DNA from: Azotobacter salinestris
GTDB taxonomy: Bacteria > Pseudomonadota > Gammaproteobacteria > Pseudomonadales > Pseudomonadaceae
Direction of reading: 5' to 3'
Length of the DNA stretch: 64,000 nt
NCBI RefSeq assembly: GCF_009363155.1
Contig: NZ_CP045302.1
Location: forward strand, 1,358,501-1,422,500
Shown: in pieces, positions 37,794 to 51,424 of the stretch
How positions within the stretch are numbered: the first letter of the stretch is position 1
Layout of the letters: each line of letters starts with the position of its first letter
Made by a program: the position numbers and the translations under genes
Notes under the pieces: model-generated
The model's input: only the letters and a program-made list of their open reading frames with translations
Databases searched by the model: none
Told to the model about the DNA's origin: nothing

Positions 37794-38976
37794 GTGTGGT
37801 GAATCACAAGTTCGCTTCATTATTTATTTGCAAGGCTCGAGCAGCCCTGCCGACAGAGGCCAGGATTTCACCTGCTCCCTTACGCCAGCGGAAGGGCCTT
37901 GGATTCTGGTTGTAGGTCGCCAGGTAATACTCGATGGACTGCTCGAGATCCTTCACGCTGGTATGGGCCTGGCGCTTTATCCACTTCTGGGTGAGCATCG
38001 AGAAAAAGCGCTCCACCAGATTCAGCCATGACGCGGACGTCGGGGTGAAATGCACGTGATAACGCGGGTGCGCGACAAGCCAGGCGCGCACCTTGTCGGT
38101 CTTGTGCACGGCATAGTTATCCATGATCAGGTGGATGGCCTTGTCGCTCTCGACCGTTTCCTCGATGGCCCTGAGAAACTCCAGGAATTCTGCGCTGCGG
38201 TGACGGCGCTTGAGACGTCCGATCACCTCGCCGGTGGCCACATCCAGGGCGGCAAACAAGGACGTCGTGCCATGGCGCTGATAATCATGGGTACGGGTCG
38301 CCGGATACCCAGGCTCCAGCGGCAGCCCCGGCTGTGTTCGATTGAGCGCCTGGATCTGGCTTTTCTCATCGACGCACAGTACCAGCGCCTTATCCGGCGG
38401 ATTCAGGTAGAGCCCTACGATATCCTGCACCTTGTCGACAAAGGCGGGATCGGTGGACAGCTTGAAGGTGTGCTCCAGGTGAGGCTTGAGCCCGAAGGCT
38501 CGCCAGATACGCTGTACGCTCGCCGGTGAAATATGGGTGGCCTTGCTCATCCGGCGCGAGCTCCAATGACTGGCATCGTCGGGCCTGGTCTGCCGCACCC
38601 GGTCGACCACTTCCTGGACCTTTTCATCGCTGATGCTGCGTGGGCGGCCTGAGCGCGGCTCGTCATTGAGGCCTTGCAGGCCCAAACGGGCGAAGCGAAG
38701 GCGCCACCTCGAAACGGTTTGCGCCGTAATGCCGAGCCGTCGAGCAATGGAAGAGCCGGACTCGCCTCGAGCGCAGGACAGAATGATCTCGGCGCGCAGC
38801 TGCATATCGGCAGGCCCCTTGTGCCTGGCTCGGCGGCGGGTGAGTTCGGCATGCTCGTGTTCGGTCAGTTCGATCCGAACGGCTGGGCGGCCTGTTTTCA
38901 TCGCATGCCCTCCGAAAAAACTCTGTCAGCTCCGCGGTAGACAAGTCTTATCCTGAGTAGTTGTGATTCACCACAC
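37794..38976 (-). mobile_element. IS630-family insertion sequence, copy 2 of 4
   Basis: Same 1183-bp element, separated from copies 1 and 3 by single TA dinucleotides (37792-37793 and 38977-38978). The junction joins two 16-bp ends around TA into a perfect 34-bp palindrome. Confidence 0.93.
37804..38901 (-). CDS. IS630-family transposase, copy 2
   Basis: A 365-residue transposase identical in layout and catalytic residues to copy 1. Near its C-terminus it reads LQINNEANL instead of LQRNNEANL, the only such change among the copies. The frame is intact, so it may be active. The remaining differences from its neighbours are mostly synonymous. Confidence 0.93.
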   Translation of the reverse strand: MKTGRPAVRIELTEHEHAELTRRRARHKGPADMQLRAEIILSCARGESGSSIARRLGITAQTVSRWRLRFARLGLQGLNDEPRSGRPRSISDEKVQEVVDRVRQTRPDDASHWSSRRMSKATHISPASVQRIWRAFGLKPHLEHTFKLSTDPAFVDKVQDIVGLYLNPPDKALVLCVDEKSQIQALNRTQPGLPLEPGYPATRTHDYQRHGTTSLFAALDVATGEVIGRLKRRHRSAEFLEFLRAIEETVESDKAIHLIMDNYAVHKTDKVRAWLVAHPRYHVHFTPTSASWLNLVERFFSMLTQKWIKRQAHTSVKDLEQSIEYYLATYNQNPRPFRWRKGAGEILASVGRAARALQINNEANL

Positions 38977-38978
38977 TA

Positions 38979-40161
38979 GTGTGGTGAATCACAAGTTCGC
39001 TTCATTATTTCTTTGCAAGGCTCGAGCAGCCCTGCCGACAGAGGCCAGGATTTCACCTGCTCCCTTACGCCAGCGGAAGGGCCTTGGATTCTGGTTGTAG
39101 GTCGCCAGGTAATACTCGATGGACTGCTCGAGATCCTTCACGCTGGTATGGGCCTGGCGCTTTATCCACTTCTGGGTGAGCATCGAGAAAAAGCGCTCCA
39201 CCAGATTCAGCCATGACGCAGACGTCGGGGTGAAATGCACGTGATAACGCGGGTGTGCGACAAGCCAGGCACGCACCTTGTCGGTCTTGTGCACGGCATA
39301 GTTATCCATGATCAGGTGTATGGCCTTGTCGCTCTCGACCGTTTCCTCGATGGCCCTGAGAAACTCCAGGAATTCTGCGCTGCGGTGACGGCGCTTGAGA
39401 CGTCCGATCACCTCGCCGGTGGCCACATCCAGGGCGGCAAACAAGGACGTCGTGCCATGGCGCTGATAATCATGGGTACGGGTCGCCGGATACCCAGGCT
39501 CCAGCGGCAGCCCCGGCTGTGTTCGATTGAGCGCCTGGATCTGGCTTTTCTCATCGACGCACAGTACCAGCGCTTTATCCGGCGGATTCAGGTAGAGCCC
39601 TACGATATCCTGCACCTTGTCGACAAAGGCAGGATCGGTGGACAGCTTGAAGGTGTGCTCCAGGTGAGGCTTGAGCCCGAAGGCTCGCCAGATACGCTGT
39701 ACGCTCGCCGGTGAAATATGGGTGGCCTTGCTCATCCGGCGCGAGCTCCAATGGCTGGCATCGTCGGGCCGGGTCTGCCGCACCCGGTCGACCACTTCCT
39801 GGACCTTTTCATCACTGATGCTGCGTGGGCGGCCTGAGCGCGGCTCGTCATTGAGGCCTTGCAGGCCCAAACGGGCGAAGCGAAGGCGCCACCTCGAAAC
39901 GGTTTGCGCCGTAATGCCGAGCCGTCGAGCAATGGAAGAGCCGGACTCGCCTCGAGCGCAGGACAGAATGATCTCGGCGCGCAGCTGCATATCGGCAGGC
40001 CCCTTGTGCCTGGCTCGGCGGCGGGTGAGTTCGGCATGCTCTTGTTCGGTCAGTTCGATCCGAACGGCTGGGCGGCCTGTTTTCATCGCATGCCCTCCGA
40101 AAAAACTCTGCCAGCTCCGCGGTAGACAAGTCTTATCCTGAGTAGTTGTGATTCACCACAC
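38979..40161 (-). mobile_element. IS630-family insertion sequence, copy 3 of 4
   Basis: Same 1183-bp element with perfect 16-bp ends and single TA spacers (38977-38978 and 40162-40163). Confidence 0.93.
38989..40086 (-). CDS. IS630-family transposase, copy 3
   Basis: A 365-residue intact transposase. Near the N-terminus it has LTEQEHAEL where copies 1, 2 and 4 have LTEHEHAEL. All three catalytic acidic residues are retained. It shares left-hand markers with copy 4 and right-hand markers with copy 1 (see findings). Confidence 0.93.
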   Translation of the reverse strand: MKTGRPAVRIELTEQEHAELTRRRARHKGPADMQLRAEIILSCARGESGSSIARRLGITAQTVSRWRLRFARLGLQGLNDEPRSGRPRSISDEKVQEVVDRVRQTRPDDASHWSSRRMSKATHISPASVQRIWRAFGLKPHLEHTFKLSTDPAFVDKVQDIVGLYLNPPDKALVLCVDEKSQIQALNRTQPGLPLEPGYPATRTHDYQRHGTTSLFAALDVATGEVIGRLKRRHRSAEFLEFLRAIEETVESDKAIHLIMDNYAVHKTDKVRAWLVAHPRYHVHFTPTSASWLNLVERFFSMLTQKWIKRQAHTSVKDLEQSIEYYLATYNQNPRPFRWRKGAGEILASVGRAARALQRNNEANL

Positions 40162-40163
40162 TA

Positions 40164-41346
40164 GTGTGGTGAATCACAAGTTCGCTTCATTATTTCTTTG
40201 CAAGGCTCGAGCAGCCCTGCCGACAGAGGCCAGGATTTCACCTGCTCCCTTACGCCAGCGGAAGGGCCTTGGATTCTGGTTGTAGGTCGCCAGGTAATAC
40301 TCGATGGACTGCTCGAGATCCTTCACGCTGGTATGGGCCTGGCGCTTTATCCACTTCTGGGTGAGCATCGAGAAAAAGCGCTCCACCAGATTCAGCCATG
40401 ACGCAGACGTCGGGGTGAAATGCACGTGATAACGCGGGTGTGCGACAAGCCAGGCACGCACCTTGTCGGTCTTGTGCACGGCATAGTTATCCATGATCAG
40501 GTGTATGGCCTTGTCGCTCTCGACCGTTTCCTCGATGGCCCTGAGAAACTCCAGGAATTCTGCGCTGCGGTGACGGCGCTTGAGACGTCCGATCACCTCG
40601 CCGGTGGCCACATCCAGGGCGGCAAACAAGGACGTCGTGCCATGGCGCTGATAATCATGGGTACGGGTCGCCGGATACCCAGGCTCCAGCGGCAGCCCCG
40701 GCTGTGTTCGATTGAGCGCCTGGATCTGGCTTTTCTCATCGACGCACAGTACCAGCGCTTTATCCGGCGGATTCAGGTAGAGCCCTACGATATCCTGCAC
40801 CTTGTCGACAAAGGCGGGATCGGTGGACAGCTTGAAGGTGTGCTCCAGGTGAGGCTTGAGCCCGAAGGCTCGCCAGATACGCTGTACGCTCGCCGGTGAA
40901 ATATGGGTGGCCTTGCTCATCCGGCGCGAGCTCCAATGACTGGCATCGTCGGGCCTGGTCTGCCGCACCCGGTCGACCACTTCCTGGACCTTTTCATCAC
41001 TGATGCTGCGTGGGCGGCCTGAGCGCGGCTCGTCATTGAGGCCTTGCAGGCCCAAACGGGCGAAGCGAAGGCGCCACCTCGAAACGGTTTGCGCCGTAAT
41101 GCCGAGCCGTCGAGCAATGGAAGAGCCGGACTCGCCTCGAGCGCAGGACAGAATGATCTCGGCGCGCAGCTGCATATCGGCAGGCCCCTTGTGCCTGGCT
41201 CGGCGGCGGGTGAGTTCGGCATGCTCGTGTTCGGTCAGTTCGATCCGAACGGCTGGGCGGCCTGTTTTCATCGCATGCCCTCCGAAAAAACTCTGTCAGC
41301 TCCGCGGTAGACAAGTCTTATCCTGAGTAGTTGTGATTCACCACAC
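40164..41346 (-). mobile_element. IS630-family insertion sequence, copy 4 of 4
   Basis: Same 1183-bp element. Its right flank TA (41347-41348) is also the left flank of an IS5-family element, so the five insertions are stacked without any intervening DNA other than TA. Confidence 0.93.
40174..41271 (-). CDS. IS630-family transposase, copy 4
   Basis: A 365-residue intact transposase with the full HTH and DDE set. Its protein sequence corresponds to the consensus of the four copies. It is the copy furthest from fadB. Confidence 0.93.
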   Translation of the reverse strand: MKTGRPAVRIELTEHEHAELTRRRARHKGPADMQLRAEIILSCARGESGSSIARRLGITAQTVSRWRLRFARLGLQGLNDEPRSGRPRSISDEKVQEVVDRVRQTRPDDASHWSSRRMSKATHISPASVQRIWRAFGLKPHLEHTFKLSTDPAFVDKVQDIVGLYLNPPDKALVLCVDEKSQIQALNRTQPGLPLEPGYPATRTHDYQRHGTTSLFAALDVATGEVIGRLKRRHRSAEFLEFLRAIEETVESDKAIHLIMDNYAVHKTDKVRAWLVAHPRYHVHFTPTSASWLNLVERFFSMLTQKWIKRQAHTSVKDLEQSIEYYLATYNQNPRPFRWRKGAGEILASVGRAARALQRNNEANL

Positions 41347-41348
41347 TA

Positions 41349-42258
41349 GGGTTTGTCTGAAAAGTCGATTTGGCTAAAATGCCGCCTCCGTTGTTCCGAG
41401 CGCAGCCATGTCAGGCCGTTACGAGATTTCTGCCCAGCGCTGGGCGATGATCGAAGCCATCGTTTCTCCCCCTCAACGCATGGGCCGCCCCCGGCGAGAT
41501 GACCGCCAGATGCTCAACGGCATCTTCTGGATTCTGTGCTCAGGGGCCAAGTGGCGCGATCTTCCCGAGCGTTATGGCCCCTGGAAGACGGTATATCAGC
41601 GCTTCAGGCTGTGGCGTGACAACGGCACCTTCGAGCAGGTGCTGCGGCATCTGCATCTGCGTCTGCGTGAGGACGGCTTTATCGACCTGGATACCTGGAT
41701 GGTCGACTCAACGTCGATTCGGGCCACCAGAGCCGCCAGCGGTGCGAGAAAAAAAGGGGCCTGCAAGAGCCGCAGCACCAATGTCTCGGCCGAAGCCGTG
41801 GTGGGCTGACCACCAAGCTTCATCTGGCCTGTGACAGCAACGGGTATCCGCTGGCAGTGATGCTTTCACCCGGGCAGGACGCCGACTCGCGCTATTTCAT
41901 GCCCTTGCTTGAGCAGATCAGCCTGCCTGGCAGCCAGGGTCGTCCGCGCAAGCGCTGCCGGTATGTACTGGCTGACAAAGGCTACGACAGCGAAAGCCTG
42001 CGCCAATACTGCGACCGGTATGGCATGAAGCCCATCATTCCCTTACGCAAGATGCACCGTAAGCCTCGACCGGGCTTGCCTCGCCTATTTGACAGACCGC
42101 AGTACCAAAAGCGCAACGCCATTGAACGACTGTTCAGTTGGCTCAAGGAAAAGCGCCGTCTTTGCACCCGTTATGACAAGCTGGCCAGCAGTTTCAAGGC
42201 CATGGTCACGCTGGCCTGCATCGAAAAATGCTTACGTGCCGACTTTTCAGACAAACCC
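41349..42258 (+). mobile_element. IS5-family (IS427-type) insertion sequence
   Basis: A 910-bp element with perfect 17-bp inverted ends (GGGTTTGTCTGAAAAGT / ACTTTTCAGACAAACCC) and TA on both sides (41347-41348, 42259-42260). It carries two overlapping transposase frames typical of the IS427 group. It sits between the IS630 array and a MarR gene. Confidence 0.92.
41408..41809 (+). CDS. IS5-family transposase OrfA, with -1 frameshift into OrfB
   Basis: A 133-residue N-terminal transposase half: DUF4096-like start (MSGRYEISAQRWAMIEAIVS) and the first catalytic aspartate in DTWMVDSTSIRATRAA. Seven As at 41749-41755 form an A-AAA-AAA slippery heptamer in this frame, followed by GGGG. A -1 shift there continues into OrfB. 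Without a shift the frame ends at a TGA at 41807-41809. Confidence 0.88.
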   Translation: MSGRYEISAQRWAMIEAIVSPPQRMGRPRRDDRQMLNGIFWILCSGAKWRDLPERYGPWKTVYQRFRLWRDNGTFEQVLRHLHLRLREDGFIDLDTWMVDSTSIRATRAASGARKKGACKSRSTNVSAEAVVG

Positions 42259-42261
42259 TAA
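41749..42261 (+). CDS. IS5-family transposase OrfB (C-terminal half, expressed by frameshifting)
   Basis: From the slippery site the -1 frame reads GLQEPQHQCLGRSRGGLTTK, then LHLACDSNGYPLAVMLSPGQ, a normal IS5 continuation. It has the second catalytic aspartate in VLADKGYDSESLR and the glutamate in KRNAIERLFSWLKEKRR. An ATG at 41857 is unlikely to be a real start since it falls inside the catalytic domain. The stop TAA (42259-42261) is supplied by the flanking TA plus the next host base, outside the element proper. Confidence 0.85.
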   Translation, partial: KKRGLQEPQHQCLGRSRGGLTTKLHLACDSNGYPLAVMLSPGQDADSRYFMPLLEQISLPGSQGRPRKRCRYVLADKGYDSESLRQYCDRYGMKPIIPLRKMHRKPRPGLPRLFDRPQYQKRNAIERLFSWLKEKRRLCTRYDKLASSFKAMVTLACIEKCLRADFSDKP

Positions 42262-42280
42262 TTGGAAGCAGCGCACGCCC

Positions 42281-42766
42281 ATGCCCAGCAAGTCCAGCCC
42301 TACCCCGGCCGTCGCTCCACAGGCCATCGCCCAGCCAGCCGACGGTCCGCTGGACAGCTCCCTCGACGACCTGATCGGCTACGCCCTGCGCCGCGCCCAG
42401 CTCAAGGTCTTCCAGCACCTGGTCAGCCGCCTCGTCGTCTTCGACCTGCGGCCGGCGCAGTTCACCGCCCTGGCGATCATCGAGCAGAACCCCGGCCTGA
42501 TGCAGGCCGACCTGGCCCGCGCGCTGGCCATCGAGCCGCCGCAGGCGGTGGTCCTGTTGAACAAGCTGGAAAGCCGCGGGCTGGCGGTGCGGGTACGCTG
42601 CAAGCCGGACAAGCGCTCCTACGGCATCTTCCTCAGCAAGGCCGGCGAAACGCTGCTCAGGGAGTTGCGCGAAGTGGCCGCGCAGAGCGACCTGGACGCC
42701 ACCGCCGCGCTCAGCGCCGAGGAGCGCCAGCAACTGATCGAGCTGCTGCACAAGATCTACCGCTGA
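42281..42766 (+). CDS. MarR-family transcriptional regulator
   Basis: A 161-residue winged-helix regulator. DNA-binding region: LRPAQFTALAIIEQNPGLMQ, then ADLARALAIEPPQAVVLLNK and LESRGLAVRVRCKPDKRSYG (residues about 55-115). MarR proteins near aromatic catabolic genes often respond to phenolic acids; the ligand here is unknown. The real start is the ATG at 42281 after GGAAG; the frame extends upstream only into the IS5 element. The IS lies 22 bp before the start codon, so the native promoter has been displaced. The gene is convergent with pobR. Confidence 0.85.
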   Translation: MPSKSSPTPAVAPQAIAQPADGPLDSSLDDLIGYALRRAQLKVFQHLVSRLVVFDLRPAQFTALAIIEQNPGLMQADLARALAIEPPQAVVLLNKLESRGLAVRVRCKPDKRSYGIFLSKAGETLLRELREVAAQSDLDATAALSAEERQQLIELLHKIYR

Positions 42767-42811
42767 ATCGGTCCGGCGCGAGCCGCAAGATCCGCGCCGT
42801 CCTGCTCACCC

Positions 42812-43723
42812 TCATCCCTCGTCGTCCCGCTCCGGCGTCGGTGCGCCGCCGGCCGCCGCGCTCTGGCGGAAGGCCTTCGGCGATTGCCCGGCGAGGCGGC
42901 GGAAGAACCGCGAGAAGTACGCCGGATCGTTGAAGCCGAGCGCATCGGAGAGCTCGTTGACGGTCATGGTGGTGTAGATCAGGTTGCGCTTGGCCTCCAG
43001 CAGCAGGCGCTGGTGGACGACCTGCAGGGCGCTCTGCCCGACCAACTGGCGGCACAGGCTGTTCAGGTGGACGCCGGACAGTCCGACACGGTGCGCGAAC
43101 TCGTCGATCGGCAGGTGCTCGCGGTAGTGCTGCTCGACCAGCCGCATGAAGCGCGTCAGGTACTGGCGACTGCGTTCGCTGGCACCGAGCGAGGCGGCGC
43201 GCTGGCGTTCGCGGCGACCGAGCCAGACCATCAACAGGTTGACCAGCGACTGCAGCTGCAGCTCGCGTGCCGGCTCGTGACCCCGGTAATCGCGAAAGAG
43301 CGTCTCGAACAGCAGATCCAGCCAGGCGCGGTCTGCACCGACCGGGTAGCAGGCGGATCCGCCCTGAACGCCCAGGTTATGCCCCAGAAGCTCCTCCAGA
43401 TGCGCCACCAGGGGCGCGGCCAGGGTCAGCACGTAGCCCTGGATGTCTTCGGAGAAATGGAAACCGTGCACGCAGAGCGGCGGCACCACTTGGATCGCCG
43501 CCTCGGCCAGGCGCAGGCGCTGGTTCTCCACCTCGGCCAGCGCCTCGCCCTCCTGGACATAGAGCAGCTGGAACAGGTCGGCATGGCGGTGCGGCTTGAT
43601 CTCCCAATGATGCAGGCTGCTGCGCTGCGCGATCGACTCGCAGTGCAGCAGGTCCGGCGTCGGCCAGGCCAGTTGCTCCCCGTACAGCTTGAACACCGGA
43701 ATGGCGGGCGCGATCAACCTCAT
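42812..43723 (-). CDS. pobR: AraC-family activator of 4-hydroxybenzoate catabolism, PobR-like
   Basis: A 303-residue regulator with an N-terminal cupin-like sensor (SLHHWEIKPHRHADLFQLLY) and a C-terminal AraC DNA-binding domain with two HTHs (LPIDEFAHRVGLSGVHLNSL and VNELSDALGFNDPAYFSRFF). It is divergent from pobA, the arrangement known for AraC-type PobR in Pseudomonas and Azotobacter; this differs from the IclR-type PobR of Acinetobacter. It probably activates pobA on 4-hydroxybenzoate. Confidence 0.88.
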   Translation of the reverse strand: MRLIAPAIPVFKLYGEQLAWPTPDLLHCESIAQRSSLHHWEIKPHRHADLFQLLYVQEGEALAEVENQRLRLAEAAIQVVPPLCVHGFHFSEDIQGYVLTLAAPLVAHLEELLGHNLGVQGGSACYPVGADRAWLDLLFETLFRDYRGHEPARELQLQSLVNLLMVWLGRRERQRAASLGASERSRQYLTRFMRLVEQHYREHLPIDEFAHRVGLSGVHLNSLCRQLVGQSALQVVHQRLLLEAKRNLIYTTMTVNELSDALGFNDPAYFSRFFRRLAGQSPKAFRQSAAAGGAPTPERDDEG

Positions 43724-45073
<1,350 letters not shown>

Positions 45074-45269
45074 GCCCCACGCATTTCCACCGGCAATAGC
45101 GGCGCCGGCAGGTTCCAGCCTGGCGCCGTCGGCTCTCCGACCACCCGGGCAGGCCGGTTGTCGCGCCCTGGCCTGCCCCGGCCTCCCGAACGAGGCCACC
45201 CGAATCTTCCGCGACACCAGGACGGCTCCGCAGCGAGCCACAACATTATAAGAAAGGGAATCCAACGCC

Positions 45270-46538
<1,269 letters not shown>

Positions 46539-46555
46539 TCGGCAATCCCCGAAAA

Positions 46556-46584
46556 GAAACCCCGCTCGATGCGGGGTTTCTTTA
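46556..46584 (+). terminator. Rho-independent terminator after the malic enzyme gene
   Basis: A perfect ten-base stem (GAAACCCCGC / GCGGGGTTTC, loop TCGAT) is followed by TTTA, 17 bp past the malic enzyme stop. The IS110-family transposase gene ends 28 bp further on. Confidence 0.88.
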
Positions 46585-46611
46585 TTCAGACCGTAGATAC
46601 TGTTATTCCGG

Positions 46612-47520
<909 letters not shown>

Positions 47521-47559
47521 CTACCTTGTGAATGCAGGCTGCCGGCGAGGCCGGGCCGA

Positions 47560-47695
47560 AGATACTGTTCGATGGTTCGCAAGTTGAAGCGGGAGGTCCG
47601 GTGCGGAATCTACAGGGCGGCTGTAGAAGCCAAGGGTAGACACGGCATCCGGGCTCCCTGTGCTCAAGAGCGACTTGAGCAAAGACACAATACAA
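47560..47695 (-). ncRNA. Candidate IS110 guide (bridge) RNA region
   Basis: On the transposase sense strand, two hairpins occur within 72 bases: GCTCAAG/CTTGAGC and TCTACAG/CTGTAGA, each a perfect seven-base stem with a five-base loop. Bridge RNAs of IS110-group elements are encoded just upstream of the transposase and contain loops that base-pair with target and donor DNA. Location and structure fit, but no guide-to-target match was demonstrated and the ends are arbitrary. Confidence 0.25.
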
Positions 47696-47696
47696 G

Positions 47697-47764
47697 GGTG
47701 AAAAACGCGCGCAGCGCTTTTCCACCGGCGTGCCCACGGCGGGAAAGGCCTGCGGCCGTTTCCC
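47697..47764. repeat. Pair of REP-like hairpins
   Basis: Two GC-rich imperfect palindromes lie in tandem: 47697-47726 (starts GGTGAAAAACGCGC, ends GCGCTTTTCCACC) and 47741-47764 (GGGAAAGGCC, TGC, GGCCGTTTCCC). They resemble Pseudomonas REP sequences, which often come as pairs and are known landing sites for some IS110-family elements. Confidence 0.6.
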
Positions 47765-48079
47765 ACCCTACTGTCTCTTGTCCCTATCGCAGATAAATCT
47801 GCTCCTTGTATCTCGACTGCCACCTCCAAGGAGGTGATAGTTCCCGACTGATCATCGGGGGAAGGCCAGGAAGACGCTCTGCTCCTTAGAGCATTTTTGG
47901 CCTGACTAGTGGTTGTGGCCGAGCGGATAACAATTAAGAGCCGACAGCGGTAGACCATGTCGCCCGTCCCCGTATGGCCTTGCGCTGGCTCAAGGAATCG
48001 CGCGTTAGTGCCGCCGGAGACTTCTCTGTTCACACGGGCGCGTCATACTTGAGGCAGGCTCACCGCACAGGACACGACC

Positions 48080-48520
48080 ATGTCTTACCAACACATCATG
48101 ACCGCCGTCGATCTCACCGACGAATGCCATCCGGTCATCCGCCGGGCCATTGCCCTGGCCAACTGTTTCCAGGCCCAGTTGTCCCTGGTGCATATTGTCG
48201 AGCCGATGGCCATGGCCTTCGGCGGGGACGTGCCGATGGACCTGTCGACCCTGCAGCAGCAGCAGCTCGACCAGGCGCGCGAGCGGGTCGCCGCCTTCGC
48301 CGGCCAGTACCCCGAACTGCTGCCCGAGCGGCGGCACATTCTCTTCGGCCAGCCGCGCCAGGAGATCCATCAGCTGGCGCAGGAGAAGGGATGCGACCTG
48401 ATCGTGGTCGGCAGCCATGGCCGCCACGGCCTCGCCCTGCTGCTCGGCTCCACGGCCAACGACCTGCTGCATGGCGCACCCTGCGACGTGCTGGCGGTGC
48501 GTCTGAAGAAGCCCGAATGA
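48080..48520 (+). CDS. Universal stress protein (UspA family)
   Basis: A 146-residue UspA-fold protein. It starts MSYQHIMTAVDLTDECHPVI and has the ATP-binding type C-terminal motif VVGSHGRHGLALLLGSTAND followed by LLHGAPCDVLAVR, matching G-2x-G-9x-G-(S/T). It is cytoplasmic, and its role may be stress tolerance or anaerobic survival, as for pseudomonad homologues. The remembered P. aeruginosa order places a similar gene at PA3017, so this marks the return to the conserved block after the accessory segment. Confidence 0.9.
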   Translation: MSYQHIMTAVDLTDECHPVIRRAIALANCFQAQLSLVHIVEPMAMAFGGDVPMDLSTLQQQQLDQARERVAAFAGQYPELLPERRHILFGQPRQEIHQLAQEKGCDLIVVGSHGRHGLALLLGSTANDLLHGAPCDVLAVRLKKPE

Positions 48521-48557
48521 CGGTGCCGCCTCCTTCCCCGCGGGTGAGGAGGCGCGC

Positions 48558-49238
48558 TCAGTCCTCGTCGGCGCTCATCACCAGCGGGCGGATCTTGGCG
48601 AGCTGGGTCTCCAGCGAGTAGCTCATGCTGGAAGCCATCGAGAAGAAGGTCAGGAAGGCCTTGAGATTCGAATCACCGCCGCAGGTGCCATGGATGCGCT
48701 GCCAGAAGGCCTGATTGACCAGCTGCAGCTGCTGGAACAGACGTACCAGGCCCTTCAGCTCCCAGTCGGCATGGCGCCTTTCCCGGGCGTTGAAGTATTG
48801 CCGGGTCAGGTAGAGGGATACCGCGCGCAGGACGAACTCCTGCTGGCTGGCGAACGGCAGATGCTGCTGGGCCATCGGCCGCAGGCGGGACAGCCGGGGA
48901 CAGGCGCTGGTGGCCATGATCACCCCGAGCAGAGAACGCACGCCCTCCTCCAGACTGACCTGCTTGCGGTATTCCCGCTCCGGCGTGCGCACCCAGACCT
49001 GCGCCTTCTGGAACGCCGGCAGCCCCTGGAAATCCTCGATCACCCCCTGCAGGTCCAACGCCGCCGGGCAATGACTGTACTGCTCCGGGGTCAGCGGGCA
49101 GTTGCTGCATTGCTGGTAAGCCAGACGCGTCCAGCCCGGAGCCTCCTTGGCATGCGCATGGTCGTAGCCGCGCTCCAGTTCGATTCGATAGCTGAAGGCG
49201 TGCCAGTCATCCAGGGTGATGCGATAGTCGATTGCCAT
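48558..49238 (-). CDS. Conserved hypothetical protein with an N-terminal cysteine cluster
   Basis: A 226-residue protein I cannot assign to a characterised family. Near residues 42-57 it has CSNCPLTPEQYSHCPAALDL, a CxxC followed by a third cysteine ten residues later; further cysteines occur in TSACPRLSRL and HGTCGGDSNL. The rest looks helical (LKGLVRLFQQLQLVNQAFW). This may be a metal site. No signal peptide or membrane segment is visible. It lies 78 bp downstream of uup on the same strand. Confidence 0.8.
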   Translation of the reverse strand: MAIDYRITLDDWHAFSYRIELERGYDHAHAKEAPGWTRLAYQQCSNCPLTPEQYSHCPAALDLQGVIEDFQGLPAFQKAQVWVRTPEREYRKQVSLEEGVRSLLGVIMATSACPRLSRLRPMAQQHLPFASQQEFVLRAVSLYLTRQYFNARERRHADWELKGLVRLFQQLQLVNQAFWQRIHGTCGGDSNLKAFLTFFSMASSMSYSLETQLAKIRPLVMSADED

Positions 49239-49316
49239 GGGTGTCCTCCAGACGGTCGCCGAGAGAAAGACCGCGGCGCCCGGCGGCCTTGCCGTGCGCC
49301 CGCTGCAGCGAGCCGG

Positions 49317-51236
<1,920 letters not shown>

Positions 51237-51424
51237 GGGCAAGGTCTCGGGAAGAATCGGCACGCATTCTATCAGGCCCGGGCGCCGGTCACGTCCCGCC
51301 CATGCACTCGTGTACCTCTGGCTGTCCTTTCGGTGCGCTGTCAATGAACAGGGCGCTACAGCTAAACTAGACAGGAGTTCCATCATCTCGAAATTCCGTC
51401 GCCACTCCTTCCCCGAGAAGAGTC

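Noticed and set aside
36609..41346. The four equal repeats as a possible CRISPR-like or satellite array
   Set aside because: Each 1185-bp unit encodes a full DDE transposase with inverted ends; the array is an IS tandem, not a spacer-repeat locus.
45074..45269. Possible small gene or terminator between pobA and the malic enzyme gene
   Set aside because: The frames show no homology. An imperfect GGCGC/GCGCC stem exists but has a bulge and no T-tract, so I do not call a terminator.
47921..47935. GAGCGGATAACAATT, identical to the right part of the E. coli lac operator
   Set aside because: The symmetric left half is missing, no lac genes are nearby, and a 15-base match in a region of IS debris is not evidence for a LacI operator. 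Vector contamination also seems unlikely since the flanks are not lac sequence.
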